From positions 101,116,368-101,180,367 of the forward strand of contig NC_058337.1 in assembly GCF_905475395.1 (NCBI RefSeq): 64,000 bases of DNA, in the 5' to 3' direction. A program made the translations under genes and the position numbers. Each line of letters opens with the position of its first letter. The stretch's first letter is position 1. This document shows, in pieces, positions 22,609-35,581 of the stretch. Below the pieces are notes generated by a model. The model was given only the letters and a program-made list of their open reading frames with translations. It was not told the origin of the DNA and ran no database searches. The DNA comes from Chrysoperla carnea (taxonomy: Eukaryota > Arthropoda > Insecta > Neuroptera > Chrysopidae).

Positions 22609-22960
22609 CTGACAGCTATTCGCACCGTGCGTGAGTTTTATTGGAGGCGTTTCCACGGTAACAATACACTACTTTAATTATAGAATTGTATGAATTGCAT
22701 TTATGACTTACATTGAAAATTTAATATTATTCTCTCACAAATTTAAATAAATAAATAATTATGATAATTAACATTTGGAAAATAATATTTGAACAATTTG
22801 ATTTCTTATTTTCATAATTTTTAATGCATTAAGTTTAATTAATTAGTGTTTTTCAATAATTTTAATTTGACATTTTCTATAACATTAACATGTAAAGAAC
22901 TACAAATTAGTCATAACAGCCTCCTTTATCGCCAAAATTTTTCCAAATACCATGCCTTTT
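22609..22960 (-). repeat. Family B copy 3
   Basis: Reverse orientation, from CTATTCGCACCGTGCGTGAG to CCTCCTTTATCGCCAAAATT, including GGAGGCGTTTCCACGGTAAC and the AT-rich middle. The CAGCGCTTCCAGTG head is missing. Confidence 0.85.
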
Positions 22961-25198
22961 TTTGGCTGTTTGGAAATCAACACGGTCTAAACATACCAAT
23001 TGTGTAGGATATTCGATGATCTATTTAGAATAAATCTATGTTCAACTAAATTGCATGTGATAGTTAATAGGACGGATGTCCTTGAATTTGTTACTGTCAT
23101 CTCAATAAATGACCTTGTACGAAAAACAAAACTAATGTCAATTTTCTTTTATGTTTTTGCATGCAGCAGTGTTTTTTCATTGTTCGTGTCAATTTTATTT
23201 CTTTTTTTATGATTATCATTGTACCGGATGGAACGTATATATCCTATTATAGACCAGGAGCCGGTAACACTGAAAGTCCCGTCATAGCGGAATCAAAAAA
23301 TGTTTATTTAAATAAATAGAACGTAAGTATAGGAATAAATTAAGCTCGGTATGCGTGGATTCCTATTGCCGAAACGATGTGAAAAAAAAATTATTTAAAA
23401 AATGGAAAAATGTTTTACCGTCATCGCGGATATTAATTTTTTTTTATGCATTCGACAGTAAATTTTATTAGCTTTTAGAAAAAAATCACGCAAACCACTT
23501 TTTCTTGCCGGAAGAGTCTGGCATACCTATTTGAAGTGTGTGATGAGGGCTAAAATTTCTCCATCATGCCGGAAACTTTTTTTTTTTTTTTTTAATTTTA
23601 TTCATTTTTATGTAATTTTTAAAAATAGCTTGGTATGCGCGCTCAAAAACTGCCGGAAAAATCCCGCATACCATCTTGAAGTGCATAAACTATATTAGCA
23701 TCTACTCCAAAATGTACGATGTTCAATACATTTATTTTGGAGTAAATGCTCCCCGCCTATTAGCTTTGTTGATCGATTATAATATTATATGAGCAAAAAT
23801 ATATTAAAAAGATTGTAAAACCAAGTTGGTATTTCAACACTCCCGCCATATTTCTATAATTATTGATGTTCTAATATTGTCATTCGAATTGCCCTGCGAT
23901 TTTTCGATCTGGCCGAAAAATCTTTAATTATATTCATTGTATTTGAATTTAAGAAAGATAGAGTTGAAAATCGGAGACCATATGTAACTCGAACGACTTA
24001 ATATTTATCACTTAAAAAGTTATAGAAATGCAGTGGAATCATTGGAAAACCAAATTGATTTAAAAACTTGTTTTAATGACTTCTAATTTACATGATCGAG
24101 ATTTTCACTCGTCTAACCTATCGAAAAGTACGTTAATTTTTAATTACAAGAAAGGAATCGAAAAGATAAACAAAAAGACTTATTATTGGTTTAAAAATAG
24201 AATAAAAATAACAATGACCTTTCAATGAAATTCTATTTTTGGGGGTGGGCGGGTATACAGCTTTTGTTATACGAAATTTTTTAAACTAGAAAATTAATAA
24301 ACCACCATTTTTTAAGTAAAATTTTAAAAGAAAAACTGTTTTTCCAAAAAAAACTGAGTAATTACTGCAAAAAACTATTTTCCAACGATATTTCTCCCTG
24401 AAGTTGGATGATCTTTTGGTACTAAATAACAAAATTCTTTTACTTAAGCACCATCAGTTTTAGCACCAGGTAATAAAAAATACAGTCTGAACTCTTAGCA
24501 AACAATTACAAAATATTAAAATTCACTGCATACAAATCCTTCAATTCAATTCTATGAAATTCTATAGCAAGTAAAACAATATTTTATTTAAAAAAATTAA
24601 AAGAAAAATTGAAACCAAGCCACTGTATACAATTGGAAATTCGAATCATTATAAAACTATAAACCTGTATATATATATATATTTACAGTGAAACTTGTTT
24701 ACGTAAAATTGCTTAAGTATAGTTTAAGATAGCACTTATTTATATTTGATGTTCTATTTAGCCGTTTAACCCTCATGTGAGTGACAAAAATAGAACTTGC
24801 ACCCAGTTAACATTATGTAAACAACTTTTCGTAGTGAGAAGACCCCTGGGTACCTTGCCACTCTATTATGGTGATAAAATATGTTTTAGCGAAATCCGGG
24901 TGCCTCATCATTTTATTCTCAAAATTTCAATACTCTATATCTACAAAAAGAGATTTTTCTGACTGTTAGTGTGTTGAGAAATTATTGTTCTTTTAACAGT
25001 GTCTATCATTGGTTGAAGTCCTGGTGTGCTAGCTTGGATCACCCTGTATATTACAATTACTTGGAAAAATATCAATTATGATTTTTTCTTTCAAAACAAA
25101 CAGGAATGCCATCGAATTTAGAATGAATTTAACTTAACGTTTTATTCTCATTTTCTTCAATTCTTGCCAGCAACCCTTCGAAATTTAAAAAAATTGAA
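22961..25198. other. No intact gene; degenerate repeats around 23270-23700
   Basis: Three loosely similar units contain GGTATGCGTGG / CTGGCATACC / GGTATGCGCGC next to TTGCCGGAA-type words at about 23340-23400, 23500-23580 and 23630-23690. They suggest a decayed tandem repeat. The 70-codon frame at 23000-23212 is hydrophobic and low complexity and is not called. A (TA)n tract lies at about 24669-24682. Confidence 0.4.
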
Positions 25199-25722
25199 TA
25201 GGATATTCCACTATTTTTGAAAAAGTACTTCAAAATGTTGATTTTGCTAATAAAAAGCCACCACAAATTTATTTCGGAAAAATACACACGCTTTCTTGCC
25301 AAAAGCTTAAATTAAGTTTTAAACCTTTTTTAAATTGTCAAAAACGCGGGCATCCAATTTGATGAAATAATATGAGTATCACTGAAATAACACAAATAAG
25401 TTTGACAGATATATTCATAGACATCTGATTATAATAAATATAAATACTTATTATATATTATCTATGCAAATATTATACCCAGCTGTTTACACTGAACTAA
25501 TTGATGGTCTATGACTCATACCGCTATGACATCACAGCAGGGCTTACCTGCGTTTTAGGTCACGTAATATACAGTTTAAAAAATACGATTTTTAATTTAA
25601 ATATTTTAAAAGAAAAGTGTGCTTTTATGACTCGAAATCAGAATGTTTAAGTATATTTTTACATAAATTTTAACTTTTTTCAAATTTCATGATTTATTTT
25701 TGACTAACGATAATACCCTATT
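25199..25722 (+). repeat. Family K copy 1 (~520 bp, short TIRs)
   Basis: It runs from TAGGATATTCCACTATTTTT to GACTAACGATAATACCCTA. The second copy is at 38356-38863 in reverse, and a third fragment is at 39388-39450 (TAGGGTATTCCACTATTTTT). The ends form a short inverted TAGGGTATT, which suggests a non-autonomous DNA transposon. Confidence 0.75.
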
Positions 25723-26239
25723 CTTCTTGGATTTGAAGAACAGAAGTTTGAATTGGTAATCAATTTGAAGGTTTTACTATACAATTTATATATAAAATGG
25801 TGTATTTTTTTTTCTTAAATAACATGTTTTAACCTTATACTGACTATATTTTAAATTTATATTCAAGGTGATCTGCTATTGTAATACCATAATTATTAAT
25901 ATACTAATATCTGCAAAACATGATAGCAAAAAAAAAGATGTCTGAACGATATAATATGTTGGTTGAATAAAGAACAAATAATTACTCGAATATTCAATTC
26001 ACTATTATATTAAGAGTATCCCCTCATACCTTATTCCATTATACCAAAAAGTATTGGATATAAATTTCTAAACACATGCCATGCCATGTTAGAGTAGGTA
26101 TGGTGGTTAGAGAGCTCTAAATAGGTAGAAATACATCTTTCTGAAAACGTCAAGATGTTTAAATATTTTTTTTATTATAAATCTTTCGTTCTCATGAAAT
26201 TTGACAAAAGTAAACTTCCCTTCGTTTAAATGGTTTTTT

Positions 26240-26354
26240 CTACCATGTATATATGAAATATACATAGTATATTAAGTTTAGTCCCAAGTTTGTAACGCTT
26301 AAAATTATTGATGCTACGAAACAAATTTTGGTATAGGTGTTCATAGAATCACCT
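26240..26354 (-). repeat. Family A copy 12 (3'-end fragment)
   Basis: Reverse orientation, TACCATGTATATATGAAATA through GTCCCAAGTTTGTAACGCTT to GGTGTTCATAGAATCACCT, then abruptly different sequence. Confidence 0.85.
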
Positions 26355-27187
26355 GCTTTTGATCAAATTCCCTTTCGAACAAACAAAAAAATCTAAATCG
26401 ATTCATCCATTTGAGAACTAAGTTAAACGATTAAATAAGACATGATATTATTTCTGGTTTTTTTTTTTTTTTTTTAAATTTAATATTCTATCAAAGGAAA
26501 ATTATTTTTAAATTCAGGAAAATATCTTGGTGCTTGGTTTTTTGAGAATTTAAACCTACAAATTTTTATCTGACGGTCTAATCGAGGCTATAAACTATGG
26601 TTATAAAGGCATCTGGCATTTATAGCATTGCATTTGAAACGAAATTTAATTTAATCTATTTTCTTTTATCTGAGGAAATGCCATAACCTATTTCTGCCCA
26701 CAAAAAAGATTAAGGGCAAAATGCAAACAATCGAAATTTTTTCCTATTTGTTTCAATTGTTTTAACATGAATTTTTTTTTTTAATTTTTGAAAAATAATA
26801 ATCCGATGTGAAATTTGATACTCTACGAAAGAAGTTTAGGTAAAATTTATTGAAATGTAGATTTGTTTACGAGATATTTGGAAAACATCAAAAGGGGTGC
26901 TTTTTATCCCCATCTCCAATTTCCACCCTCTAATTTAATAGCACTCCGCGGTTTTTTTTCTTTTACAACCCATTAAACGATTCCTGCATTAAAAACCTGC
27001 GAACGTCTTAATTCCTTTCTATATACCATAATCAATAACCTAAAATATAAGTGCCCTATATTCTATTTTTTCCCTGAAATTAAAAACTGGCTAGTCTTGG
27101 TGATTAAGAGGAAGAATTTTAACAAATTTTTAAAAATGTTTTCCAAAATATACATTTTAAATATTCTTTCTTGAGAAAGTCAACCCT
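26355..27187. other. No gene seen; T-run at about 26459-26475
   Basis: AT-rich sequence with long T tracts and no recognised gene. Confidence 0.4.
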
Positions 27188-27446
27188 ATTTTCTCAGTTG
27201 GTTAAGGCGTAACCAATTTCGTCCGCAAAACAAAAATTAATTTAATTAATCGTTGTGGTGGGTTGGTGTAGTTGTGATGGTATATGCATGAAGGAGGTGC
27301 ACTCAGCTTCTGAAAATAATTGAGGGGCTGATAAATGAAATTATCAGCGGAAAAGGTGGTAAAACACATATATGTTATCACAATGGGCTCTATGGCCTAA
27401 GTGTGTCCTTCGTGGACAGCTAATATAACCTAACCTAACCTGACCT
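27188..27446 (+). mobile_element. tRNA-derived SINE (family D) copy 1, head deleted
   Basis: It has CAGTTGGTTAAGGCGTAACC (Pol III A-box region). The B box is lost by a deletion (compare copy 2). It then carries the shared body (ATTATCAGCGGAAAAGGTGG, CACAATGGGCTCTATGGCC, GTGTGTCCTTCGTGGA) and ends in about three AACCT repeats. Matching copy 2 end to end over about 260 bp supports a single SINE family. Confidence 0.88.
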
Positions 27447-28027
27447 TGAGAAATATTTTTTTCTTAAGTTATCTAACTTACCCTCCGAAACAAACTTCCA
27501 ATATCGGATTTGTTTGTTGATGCTATGCATCCATGATGGGGTCAGTTAGCTCTACACGCGTACCAAATTTCATCCTAAAACAGTGCCATGCAATTCTGAA
27601 ACACTCTATATTTGTTTTTTTAAAGGATATTATTATCCTTGTAGCGGTTGACACTATTTATTTAAAATTTGTGATGTAATTAAATTTAAATAAAAAATTC
27701 AAATACATATATTATTTAAATAATTCCACTTCTAATATAAAATTATACGACCGTATAAACATTCAAATACACATAATTCAATCTCTTAACATCCGGTGCG
27801 GCGTATAAAGCCGGTTTCCTTTCCTCCAGATTTAATATCAGCGAAATATCAACAACATATTATAATAATGTTCACTGAACACAACATGTGTCTCGGAAAT
27901 CTTTTATTACTAACAAAAAAATAAAATGTTAGAATTATTAATTCATTATTTTAAATGGAAATATTCTTTGAAAAATACTGAAGAAAATCTTAAAGGGAAC
28001 TTGTTCTTGGTTTTTAAAATTATTATA
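27447..28027. other. No gene seen
   Basis: AT-rich sequence. A short frame begins at 27926 but runs into family A and family B sequence. Confidence 0.4.
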
Positions 28028-28072
28028 GGTGAAAATAAACAATTGACTGAGTTAATTGCTGAAAAAGCCTGT
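28028..28072 (+). repeat. Family A copy 13 (head fragment only)
   Basis: Only GTGAAAATAAACAATTGACT and GAGTTAATTGCTGAAA remain, joined directly to family B copy 4. Confidence 0.75.
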
Positions 28073-28625
28073 ATTCGTTGTGTGTGTAGTCATGATAGGG
28101 ACAATGAAATCGATGCCAGCGCTTCCAGTGAAAAATTTTGGCGATAAAGGAGGCTGTTATGACTAATTTCCAGTTCTTTATATGTTAATCTTATAGAAAA
28201 TGTCAAATTAAAATTATTGAAAAACACGAATTAATTAAACTTAATGCATTAAAAATTGTGAAAATAAGAATTCAAATTGCATAAATATTATTTTTGAAAT
28301 GTAAATTATCATAATTATTTATTTAAATTTGTGAGACAATAATATTAAATTTACAATGTAAGTCATAAATATAATCCATAAAATTATATATGCATCCATA
28401 CAATTCTATAATTAAAATAGTGTATCGTTACCATAGAAACGCCTCCTTTAAAACTCACGCACGGTGCGAAAAGTGCATATTAGAATAACTTGATCCAAAT
28501 AAAAAATATTTCAAACTCAAAAATATAGGATCCACTTTATAGTCAAATTGAATGCAAATGCTTGGTAGATCCTACTTTTCGATTTGAAGTTAGCTCGTGG
28601 CAATCCCGAATTGAAATGACCCACA
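28073..28625 (+). repeat. Family B copy 4 (most complete)
   Basis: From TTCGTTGTGTGTGTAGTCAT through ATGCCAGCGCTTCCAGTGAA and AACGCCTCCTTTAAAACTCA to GCACGGTGCGAAAAGTGC. It then continues with the extension found in copy 2 (GGATCCACTTTATAGTC, ATCCTACTTTTCGATTTGAA, GTGGCAATCCCG). Confidence 0.85.
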
Positions 28626-28639
28626 TTTTTATGTATCGA

Positions 28640-28790
28640 TATTTCGAAAACCAAGGTACCTACATATCGAAAAATTTTATTCTTATTTTTCGTCTAAATT
28701 CATGCAGTTATAACAAAATTCATTGTCAAAGTTGAAAATAAGATAAAAATAAATTCAGCACTAAATCTACCATTTTCTTACATCCCTTAT
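28640..28790. repeat. Family G fragment
   Basis: It shares ATATCGAAAAATTTTATTCT, ATTTTTCGTCTAAATTCATG and ATAACAAAATTCATTGTCAA with other G copies and ends near a CATCCCTTATAT stretch. Confidence 0.5.
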
Positions 28791-29859
28791 ATGAATATGG
28801 AGACACTTGATTTTTTTTCATTTCTATTCCTTTCTAAGAAAGTTTTTAAATTTAATCATTCATTCCAAGTGAAAAATTTCAAAATATGTCGTTTTTTGAG
28901 ATTCCTCCAAATTTTGGAGAGCCAATGTATTTTATATCGATTTTCAATGATTTTTTTCTTAGAAATTTGCATGGATATCTATCTATGCTGAAATTTTAAT
29001 CACATATTCTTTGAGTAAACGTCTACCTATAAAAATAATTTGAGCATTTAAATCAAACATTGTTGTCATGCTCATACATCCTTAATCTGTTATGAATATG
29101 ATTTTGAAGAGACTTTGCAACTCAAGGTTAACTTTAGGACTTCTGAGAGATGTTCCAAAAAATCTGCGTTAGAGAAATTTTCAGCTGGATTGTTCAAAAT
29201 AGGGCACCTGGCTTATTTTACTTTCCTTAACTAAGTAATTTCTGTCTTCTGATGATAAATAAATGCATTAGTTTTTATATAAAATGAAGTTTTCAAATTT
29301 GAGATGATAAACATCAAACAGCTGTTTACATTTTTTTTTTAACATGGTCATTTAGTGAAATAAATTGTTTTAGTTAACATTATTGTTTAAAATTGATGTA
29401 TTTTATGCAATTTTCTCATATAAATTGCACTAAGCAGCTGATACTTTACTGATTCATCAGTATACAATGTACAGAGTGTCTTCTTCTTCTATTCTAAGTT
29501 GACATATCCATGACACTAAAAAAATAAATATTATCAAAAAAAAACCTCAGGCAAAAAATGTTGGATGAGTAGGCGTACAACTTACCGACATTTAACTTGA
29601 CCTAGACTTTCAGGCTGAATGAAAGGTTCACTCTACTTCATAACTGGTAATATACATATGAACACGTTCAATTAGAAAGTTTTTCATTAAAAAGGTAACA
29701 TTTTTTGTTGAAAATTGGTTTTTTGTATCAAAATTATTATTTTGTATAACTTTTTTTAAACGTTTCTGCAGAATCTAGACAATCTTCGAAAAAAAATTTC
29801 CAATAAATCCATTCAATGTGGTTTGTTTTTCTATAAAGACCATTTTTAACCGACTTCAA
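28791..29859. other. No gene seen
   Basis: The 66-codon frame at 28791-28991 is low complexity and F-rich. CTCATACATCCTTAAT at about 29073-29088 resembles an inverted family G terminus. Confidence 0.4.
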
Positions 29860-30098
29860 ACAAAAAAAGGAGGTTCTCAATTCGACTGTATTTTTTTTTA
29901 ATGTTTGTTACCTCAGAACTTTTGACTGGGTGAACCGATTTTGATGATTCTTTATCTATTTGAAAGCTGGTGCTTCCCGTGTAGTCCCATATCATTTTAG
30001 TCCAGAAAATCATAAAAGTCTTAAATTTGCATTAAGTATGCACGACAAGAGCACTCACGCCAAACGTTTTCGATGATTCCTTTTTTATCATTTCGATG
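29860..30098 (+). repeat. Dispersed insect repeat with the 'ACCGACTTCAAA..AAAGGAGG' module
   Basis: It contains ACCGACTTCAAACAAAAAAA, GGAGGTTCTCAATTCGACTG, TTTGACTGGGTGAACCGATT and GAAAGCTGGTGCTTCCCGTG. I recognise this wording from widespread insect repeats, from memory and not searched. It leads directly into the hairpin at 30099-30490. Confidence 0.6.
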
Positions 30099-30490
30099 AT
30101 CTAGCTTTTTGCGTGTTTCTTCATTCAATTTGAACAAAAAAAACTTTTAACTAAAAGGAAACCGACTTCAAAAGAAAACTTTTCCCAAACAAATTAATAT
30201 ACACTAAAAAGTAAAAAAATAGCGATCATATAATGCAGTTAAAATTATTGTTATTTTTGGAGTCGGTGTCAGCCAAGCTAATGTAGCAAACTGTTCTGTC
30301 AGAGTTGTTACCTTGGCTGACATCGACTCCAAAAATTACAATAATTTTAACTACATTATATTATCGTTATTTTTTTACTTTTTAGTGCATATTAATTTTG
30401 TTTGGGAAAAGTTTTCTTTTGAAGTCGGTTTTCTTTTTGTTAAAAGTTTTTTTTGTTCAAATTGAATGAAGAAGACGCATAAAGCTAGAT
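30099..30490. repeat. 392-bp hairpin (foldback) element
   Basis: Left arm 30099-30277 and right arm 30312-30490 are complementary with few mismatches: ATCTAGCTTTTTGCGTG against the inverse of ACGCATAAAGCTAGAT, and GGAGTCGGTGTCAGCCAAG against CTTGGCTGACATCGACTCC. The loop is about 34 nt. Each arm holds the ACCGACTTCAAAAGAAAACT module, so the hairpin probably arose from inverted duplication of the repeat's end. Confidence 0.9.
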
Positions 30491-31194
30491 TTTTACTATC
30501 AATTTCTATCTAAACTTTTCGGTTTACAAAAACGAATTGCGTTTGTATCAAGATCAACTTTCATATTGAAAGTGTTCGTCTAATGTTTGTCAACTATGAA
30601 TTAGAGTGAGTTTTTAATTCAGCCCGAAAACTTCAAATTCAATACCGGTAAAAGATGTGACCCTTTGAAACTAACATTTTTCGTTTGAAGCATTTTCTTT
30701 GATTAAAATTATTTTTCGAATTTCACTTAAAGGTCAAGTTAAAAAAGACACCCGGTATATTTAAAATACTCAGTGTTTTTTGTTTTGTACCATAGGATTA
30801 AAAGATATTAGGATGTATTGTTTCGGTTTTTTTTGTGTGTTTTTTGCTGTGTTGGCAGATGATAGTCGACAAAGCTATTCGAAGAATAATTTAGTATGCG
30901 TTGTTTTTTTTTTATGTAAATGATTTTGAAGGATATGAGGGTAATTAATTCATTTACTTAATTACAGTACTTATTGGAATTTTAAATTTGTTTATTATCA
31001 ATTATAATTTTTTTTTTTTTTGAAAACAAATTGATTTTTTGATGCATTTTAATTATTTGACATATTGCGTTTTTAACCTAAATAATTTTTGTATATAATT
31101 ATTAATTTTTGAATTTCACTTTCATTTGTTTTATTAATATAATTTTACATTTCTTAAAAATTTAGGTCAATTAATAGAATTCTGTTGGCCTCAT
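30491..31194. other. No gene seen
   Basis: AT-rich sequence with T tracts; nothing assignable. Confidence 0.4.
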
Positions 31195-31600
31195 ATAATA
31201 GCAAAGGATCTTGCACGATTAGATAGGAAAATGGCTTTCTGTGAAACTTTTTCAAACCTACGGGTTGTCCTGATCAAAAGCATATATTAAATTTTTAGTA
31301 TATGACTAACAAAATGCCTTTCTGTGAAACTTTTCAAACTCTCACTAAAATGTTGTTGAGATCATTTTGATCAAAGAAAAGTTCCCACGACTACAAATTT
31401 TTTTAAGGAGTAATTTTCCTCCCACGGGTGATCTAAGCTGCACATATATTGTAGCTATAGTACCTATATGGCTAGGAAAATGGCTTTCTGTGAAACTTTT
31501 TCAAAACCGCTGCCAAAATGTTCTTTCGTTCGTCCTGATTAAAAGCTTTCATGGTCACAAAATTTTGTAACGAGTAGTTTTCAAGCTACGAGCATTCTAA
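31195..31600 (+). repeat. Three degenerate direct repeat units
   Basis: The phrase AAAATGGCTTTCTGTGAAAC (or AAAATGCCTTTCTGTGAAAC) begins at about 31229, 31313 and 31478. It is followed each time by TTTTCAAA, a CCTGATCAAAAGC / TTTTGATCAAAG / CCTGATTAAAAGC word and then an AAATTTT/GAG word. Units are about 90-165 bp with indels. The 67-codon frame here is part of the repeat. Confidence 0.7.
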
Positions 31601-32265
31601 GCTACCTATTTGTTAAAGCTACTAAGGCATAATAATAGTTTTTAATAGCTGAAACTTAATCAGCAAAATTAATTCAAGAAAATATTATGATATTTTCTAC
31701 ATTATTAATAAAAAATAAATGCTTATTTCCTTGTTTTAAAATGATTTACAAAATAAAAATGGAAACCTTCACAAATTTACTAAGAAATAATTTTTTTTTA
31801 AATTTGTTTAAGAACATTACGTGACTATATATTAATTAATTTTTTTTTAAAGTTATTTGATAATTAGTTTATAAAAATTATAGTTGAAACTAGTTAAAAA
31901 TTTCACGGTGACAACAATTTCATAAAGAGCCTGGAATGTTTTTGAAATCAAACTCAATTTTTTTCCCTAATTTTCTAGATCAAATTTTTGTGTTATATAA
32001 ATACACATGTACGCTCTTATTGTATATGTTATTCGTTGCTAATTTGGTGATGATCTGCAAACTAGCAACGATTAGCATGATGGCTACATGGTAATCGAAA
32101 TACATCATGTTTATATCAAAAGTTTTTTTAATTTACTAAGTACGACTTATATTAAACTTAATTTACAAATAGTTCCCAAAATTCTTGAGGTTAATATTTT
32201 TTCCTTACTTTTTTGATAAGAGAGATTCTCATAATTTCTGAAGGACTTAAAAAAATATATTAAAA
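31601..32265. other. No gene seen
   Basis: AT-rich sequence with no recognised feature. Confidence 0.4.
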
Positions 32266-32713
32266 AACAAGTGAAAAACAAACTATTGACTGAGTTAATT
32301 GTTGAAATACCATGTATAGGCAGTTATGATTACTCTGTCACATTAAAAATATATATATCTCACACATATATAAAGGATATTCCTATATAATACATACTAT
32401 ACAATTTGCGCTCTCACGGGTAAACAGTGATGTTTACAAAAAAATGTTTCACACAAAAGTTGTTTATTTTTTTATAAGAAACATTTTTTACATTTAAACT
32501 TTTGTTCTATCTGTAACGGTTTACAAGATGGGTTCTACGGATGCTGTAAAAATTTCAGCTTGCTATCTCTTTTCGTTTTTGAGGAAATGGACTAATTAGC
32601 TGATTTTATGAAGACCTATACCAAAATTTTGTTTATAGTATCAATATTTTAAAGCGTTACAAACTTGGGACTAAACTTAGTATACCTTGGTATATTTCAT
32701 ATACACGGTATAA
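32266..32713 (+). repeat. Family A copy 14 (internal deletion)
   Basis: The head, the GTAAACAGTGATGTTTAC hairpin (32421-32438) and the 3' end are intact. About 110 bp covering the ACGAACTCGACC block and the whole GACA microsatellite is missing between GGGTTCTACGGATGCTG and TTTTTGAGGAAATGG. Confidence 0.9.
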
Positions 32714-33465
32714 AAACTGTAGATAGGTTGAAAAATTCGAAAATAGATTATAATCAAATTAGAATAAAATTATATTTAGATAGAAAAAGTTCGATTGAGC
32801 AAAATGCTCATAGCGATTAAGCCAAATGCTCAAATATCCAGTATTATCCATCTATCATTATAAAACAGATTTTTTTTATATTTTACTAACTCTTTTTTGT
32901 ATTATTAGCATTATAATTTATGTTTACAGATCGTCATTTAATCTAGGATTTAATCACTGACTAATTCTCTGTGGTATCAATTTATCTATACGTCCACATT
33001 TAATCTAGGATTATCAATGCTAATAGTAAATTGTGGAAAATTTTACTACAGTTTATCATTCAAAATATTTGTTTATACAAGTTATATCTGTAAATGTTAA
33101 ATCAGGAGAAAAAGCAATTTAACGATATATTGTTGTATTAAATATTTTTTACAACTTTATTTAACAAATTTTTATCGAGAGATTCTTAAAAAGGAAACCG
33201 ATAATTGATAAAGTTCTATCTCGTTAATGGTCGGTTCGAAAAATCTTTTTTGACCTTTTTAACATTGAATTGAAAAGTTCATTCTCCAGAACTTTGGCTT
33301 GATTTTTGATAACCTCTATACATTATGTTAGAAAACGTAGCCTAGAAAAATTATTGGATCATTGTTAAAAAATAATTCCACTGGGTAACATAACAAATAT
33401 GCAAACACAGCCATAATAAAATACTTGTCGTATTATAAAATATACATAATAGAATACCTACATAT
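32714..33465. other. No gene seen
   Basis: It has two ATTTAATCTAGGATT occurrences (about 32937 and 32998), a short local duplication. Otherwise AT-rich. Confidence 0.4.
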
Positions 33466-33881
33466 TAGTGATGGGACGAAATTTCCTAATATTCGCAAAC
33501 GCGAATGGTTTTAACTTTCAATTAAAGCGCTTCCAAATGATTATGTATTAAGGCATATAATACTTCTTTAGCGCAAAAGAGTCCGTCGTTAAAATTCATT
33601 AAAAACAATCCGTATAAATTCATTTAAACACACCGAATTAATCCATTAAAAGCAAACTTGAGTTTTTTTGATTTGAGGTTAGTTTGCATTTGCATTTGCC
33701 TTTGCATTTGCATAAAATTGCATTTGTCCTGCTGTCAAATTTAACTGTTATTAAAATATGATATAAAACTATGAGTAATGCACATAGTGATGTCATATTT
33801 TCTGTCAGAAACATTAGCATCGTTTCTTGCTAATGCTAATGTTAAAAAATAAACAATATGCGAATATTCGTCACATCACTA
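33466..33881. mobile_element. Family E hAT-like MITE copy 2 (complete)
   Basis: The TIRs are TAGTGATGGGACGAA at the left and TAGTGATGTGACGAATATTC (reverse complement) at the right, on a 416-bp element. The flanks CTACATAT and TTACATAC agree at 6 of 8 positions, consistent with an hAT duplication. It contains a TTTGCA/GCATTT hexamer microsatellite at about 33683-33730. The 60-codon frame on the minus strand is repeat sequence. Confidence 0.82.
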
Positions 33882-34098
33882 TTACATACCATACAATAAC
33901 GTATATCTATTTACGTTTTTATGTGATCTGTGTGTACTGTGTGTGACCTGAATTTATTTTTTTTATTGAATTTTTATTACTAGACTTTTTTGAGGTTTCA
34001 TTAGAAAACATCAAGACTCATGAATAATTTGTATTTTCTTTGAAAATGAAGAAAATGGCTTCGATAAAAACACAAAATATAGTTACTTTTTTTTGTAG

Positions 34099-34277
34099 TT
34101 AAGAATGTATGAGCGCTAGGGCAATTTTGGATGAAAGGCTTGATTTTTTTAATATGAAGTTGGACTAAGTCTAGTCACATTCAAGAAGTTATAATAAAAT
34201 TCATAACCAAAGTTGAAAAAAGGTAAAAATAACTTCAACCACAAGCCTACATTTGCCTTGGCGTTCGTACTACCTTA
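34099..34277. mobile_element. Family G MITE copy 2 (short)
   Basis: Left AAGAATGTATGAGCGCTAGG and right (reverse complement) AAGGTAGTACGAACGCCAAG form diverged TIRs on a ~180-bp element. Its interior matches the G elements (GATTTTTTTAATATGAAGTT, TTCATAACCAAAGTTGAAAA). Confidence 0.65.
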
Positions 34278-35581
34278 TAAATTAGTTGATAACATAAAAT
34301 TTTTGGTATTTGCGTCAATAAATAATTTATCGTTCTATTGTTGGCACCATTTTTTATTGAGTTAGTGGTTTCCATATTTCTTATACATCGAACCATATTC
34401 AACTTAATGAGTTTTCGATTTCGTATATATTCGACTTAGAAAATTCGACTTCGTATATTTTGAGATACAGAGGATTTAATTGTTAAAATTTTGACTAAGA
34501 AAGGCGCGATTTTCAAGTATATTTTCCGAGTGTAAATTATATACATGTACAAGTAAGACAGAGTATAAATATGTACTATCAATACCTCGTAGAGAAATAA
34601 CAAGTTATAAAGTCTAAATAACTTTTAATACCGCGTATTTTGGGGTTCAGTGGAAGGGAATGACATTTTTCCACTGTATAATCAAACATAGGATCAGGGT
34701 AGGGCAATGGAATGATGAATCATAACCTCTCTTGAAGAATTAAGGTCTTTGAATTTTGAACTTAAAAATATATCGCTTACGGGCCTAAAATATATAACAG
34801 CTTTTTTAAAGGGATCACTCTCTCCGTAAATTTAGCCCCCCCTCCCCCCATGCACGAATTACCTATCTCTTGTGTTAGAAAATAAACAGAATGAGAGTTT
34901 AATTTACAAAAACCGCGCCTGCTTAAATAAGGGTGAAGTATTGGGTAACGAATACAATCAATGTAATGAAATTTCAATTTCGTTTTCACTCAATTGCGTT
35001 TGCCATCGCTTAGTCATGAACTTGAAGGCCAAATGCATAAGCTCCCAACTAATGGTATTCGTTAAAATGATTGAAAATTACATCACTTGAATACACCCTA
35101 ACAAATTATTAGAAATTAAAAACAAAATCTAATAAAAAACATTGATGATTTAAACTCATTATTAAATTGTAATTATTATAATTTTATCGCCTCTATAGAA
35201 CAATATAAAAGAAGGAAATTATAATAAAATTTTCCTAAATATAGTGATCAAATTGTCTAAATCAAATTATATTATAATCAAATGTAATTAATAATAGTAT
35301 AATAAAAAATGAAATAATCAAAATTTTTTAATGACGAATCATTAAATTCATAATAATTAATTATAAATAAAACTCTGAAAATGGTTATATTTTATTTAAA
35401 AATAATTATCATCATCGTGAAAAATATATTATGAGTTTTTTGACTGATCCTGATCTGATGATGGTTCATCAAAATTGCTTTTGCGATTTAAAAAAATGTA
35501 GTCATTTTAAACAGTGTTGTAACCACCGTGTGTAGAAGAAATAATCAAGAATATTCTCTAATTTCATAAAGTTTATTATTT
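34278..35581. other. No gene seen
   Basis: Two overlapping frames on opposite strands (34777-35090) have no domain. The plus-strand one is fairly mixed in composition, but there is no exon or repeat evidence, so I do not call it. Confidence 0.4.
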
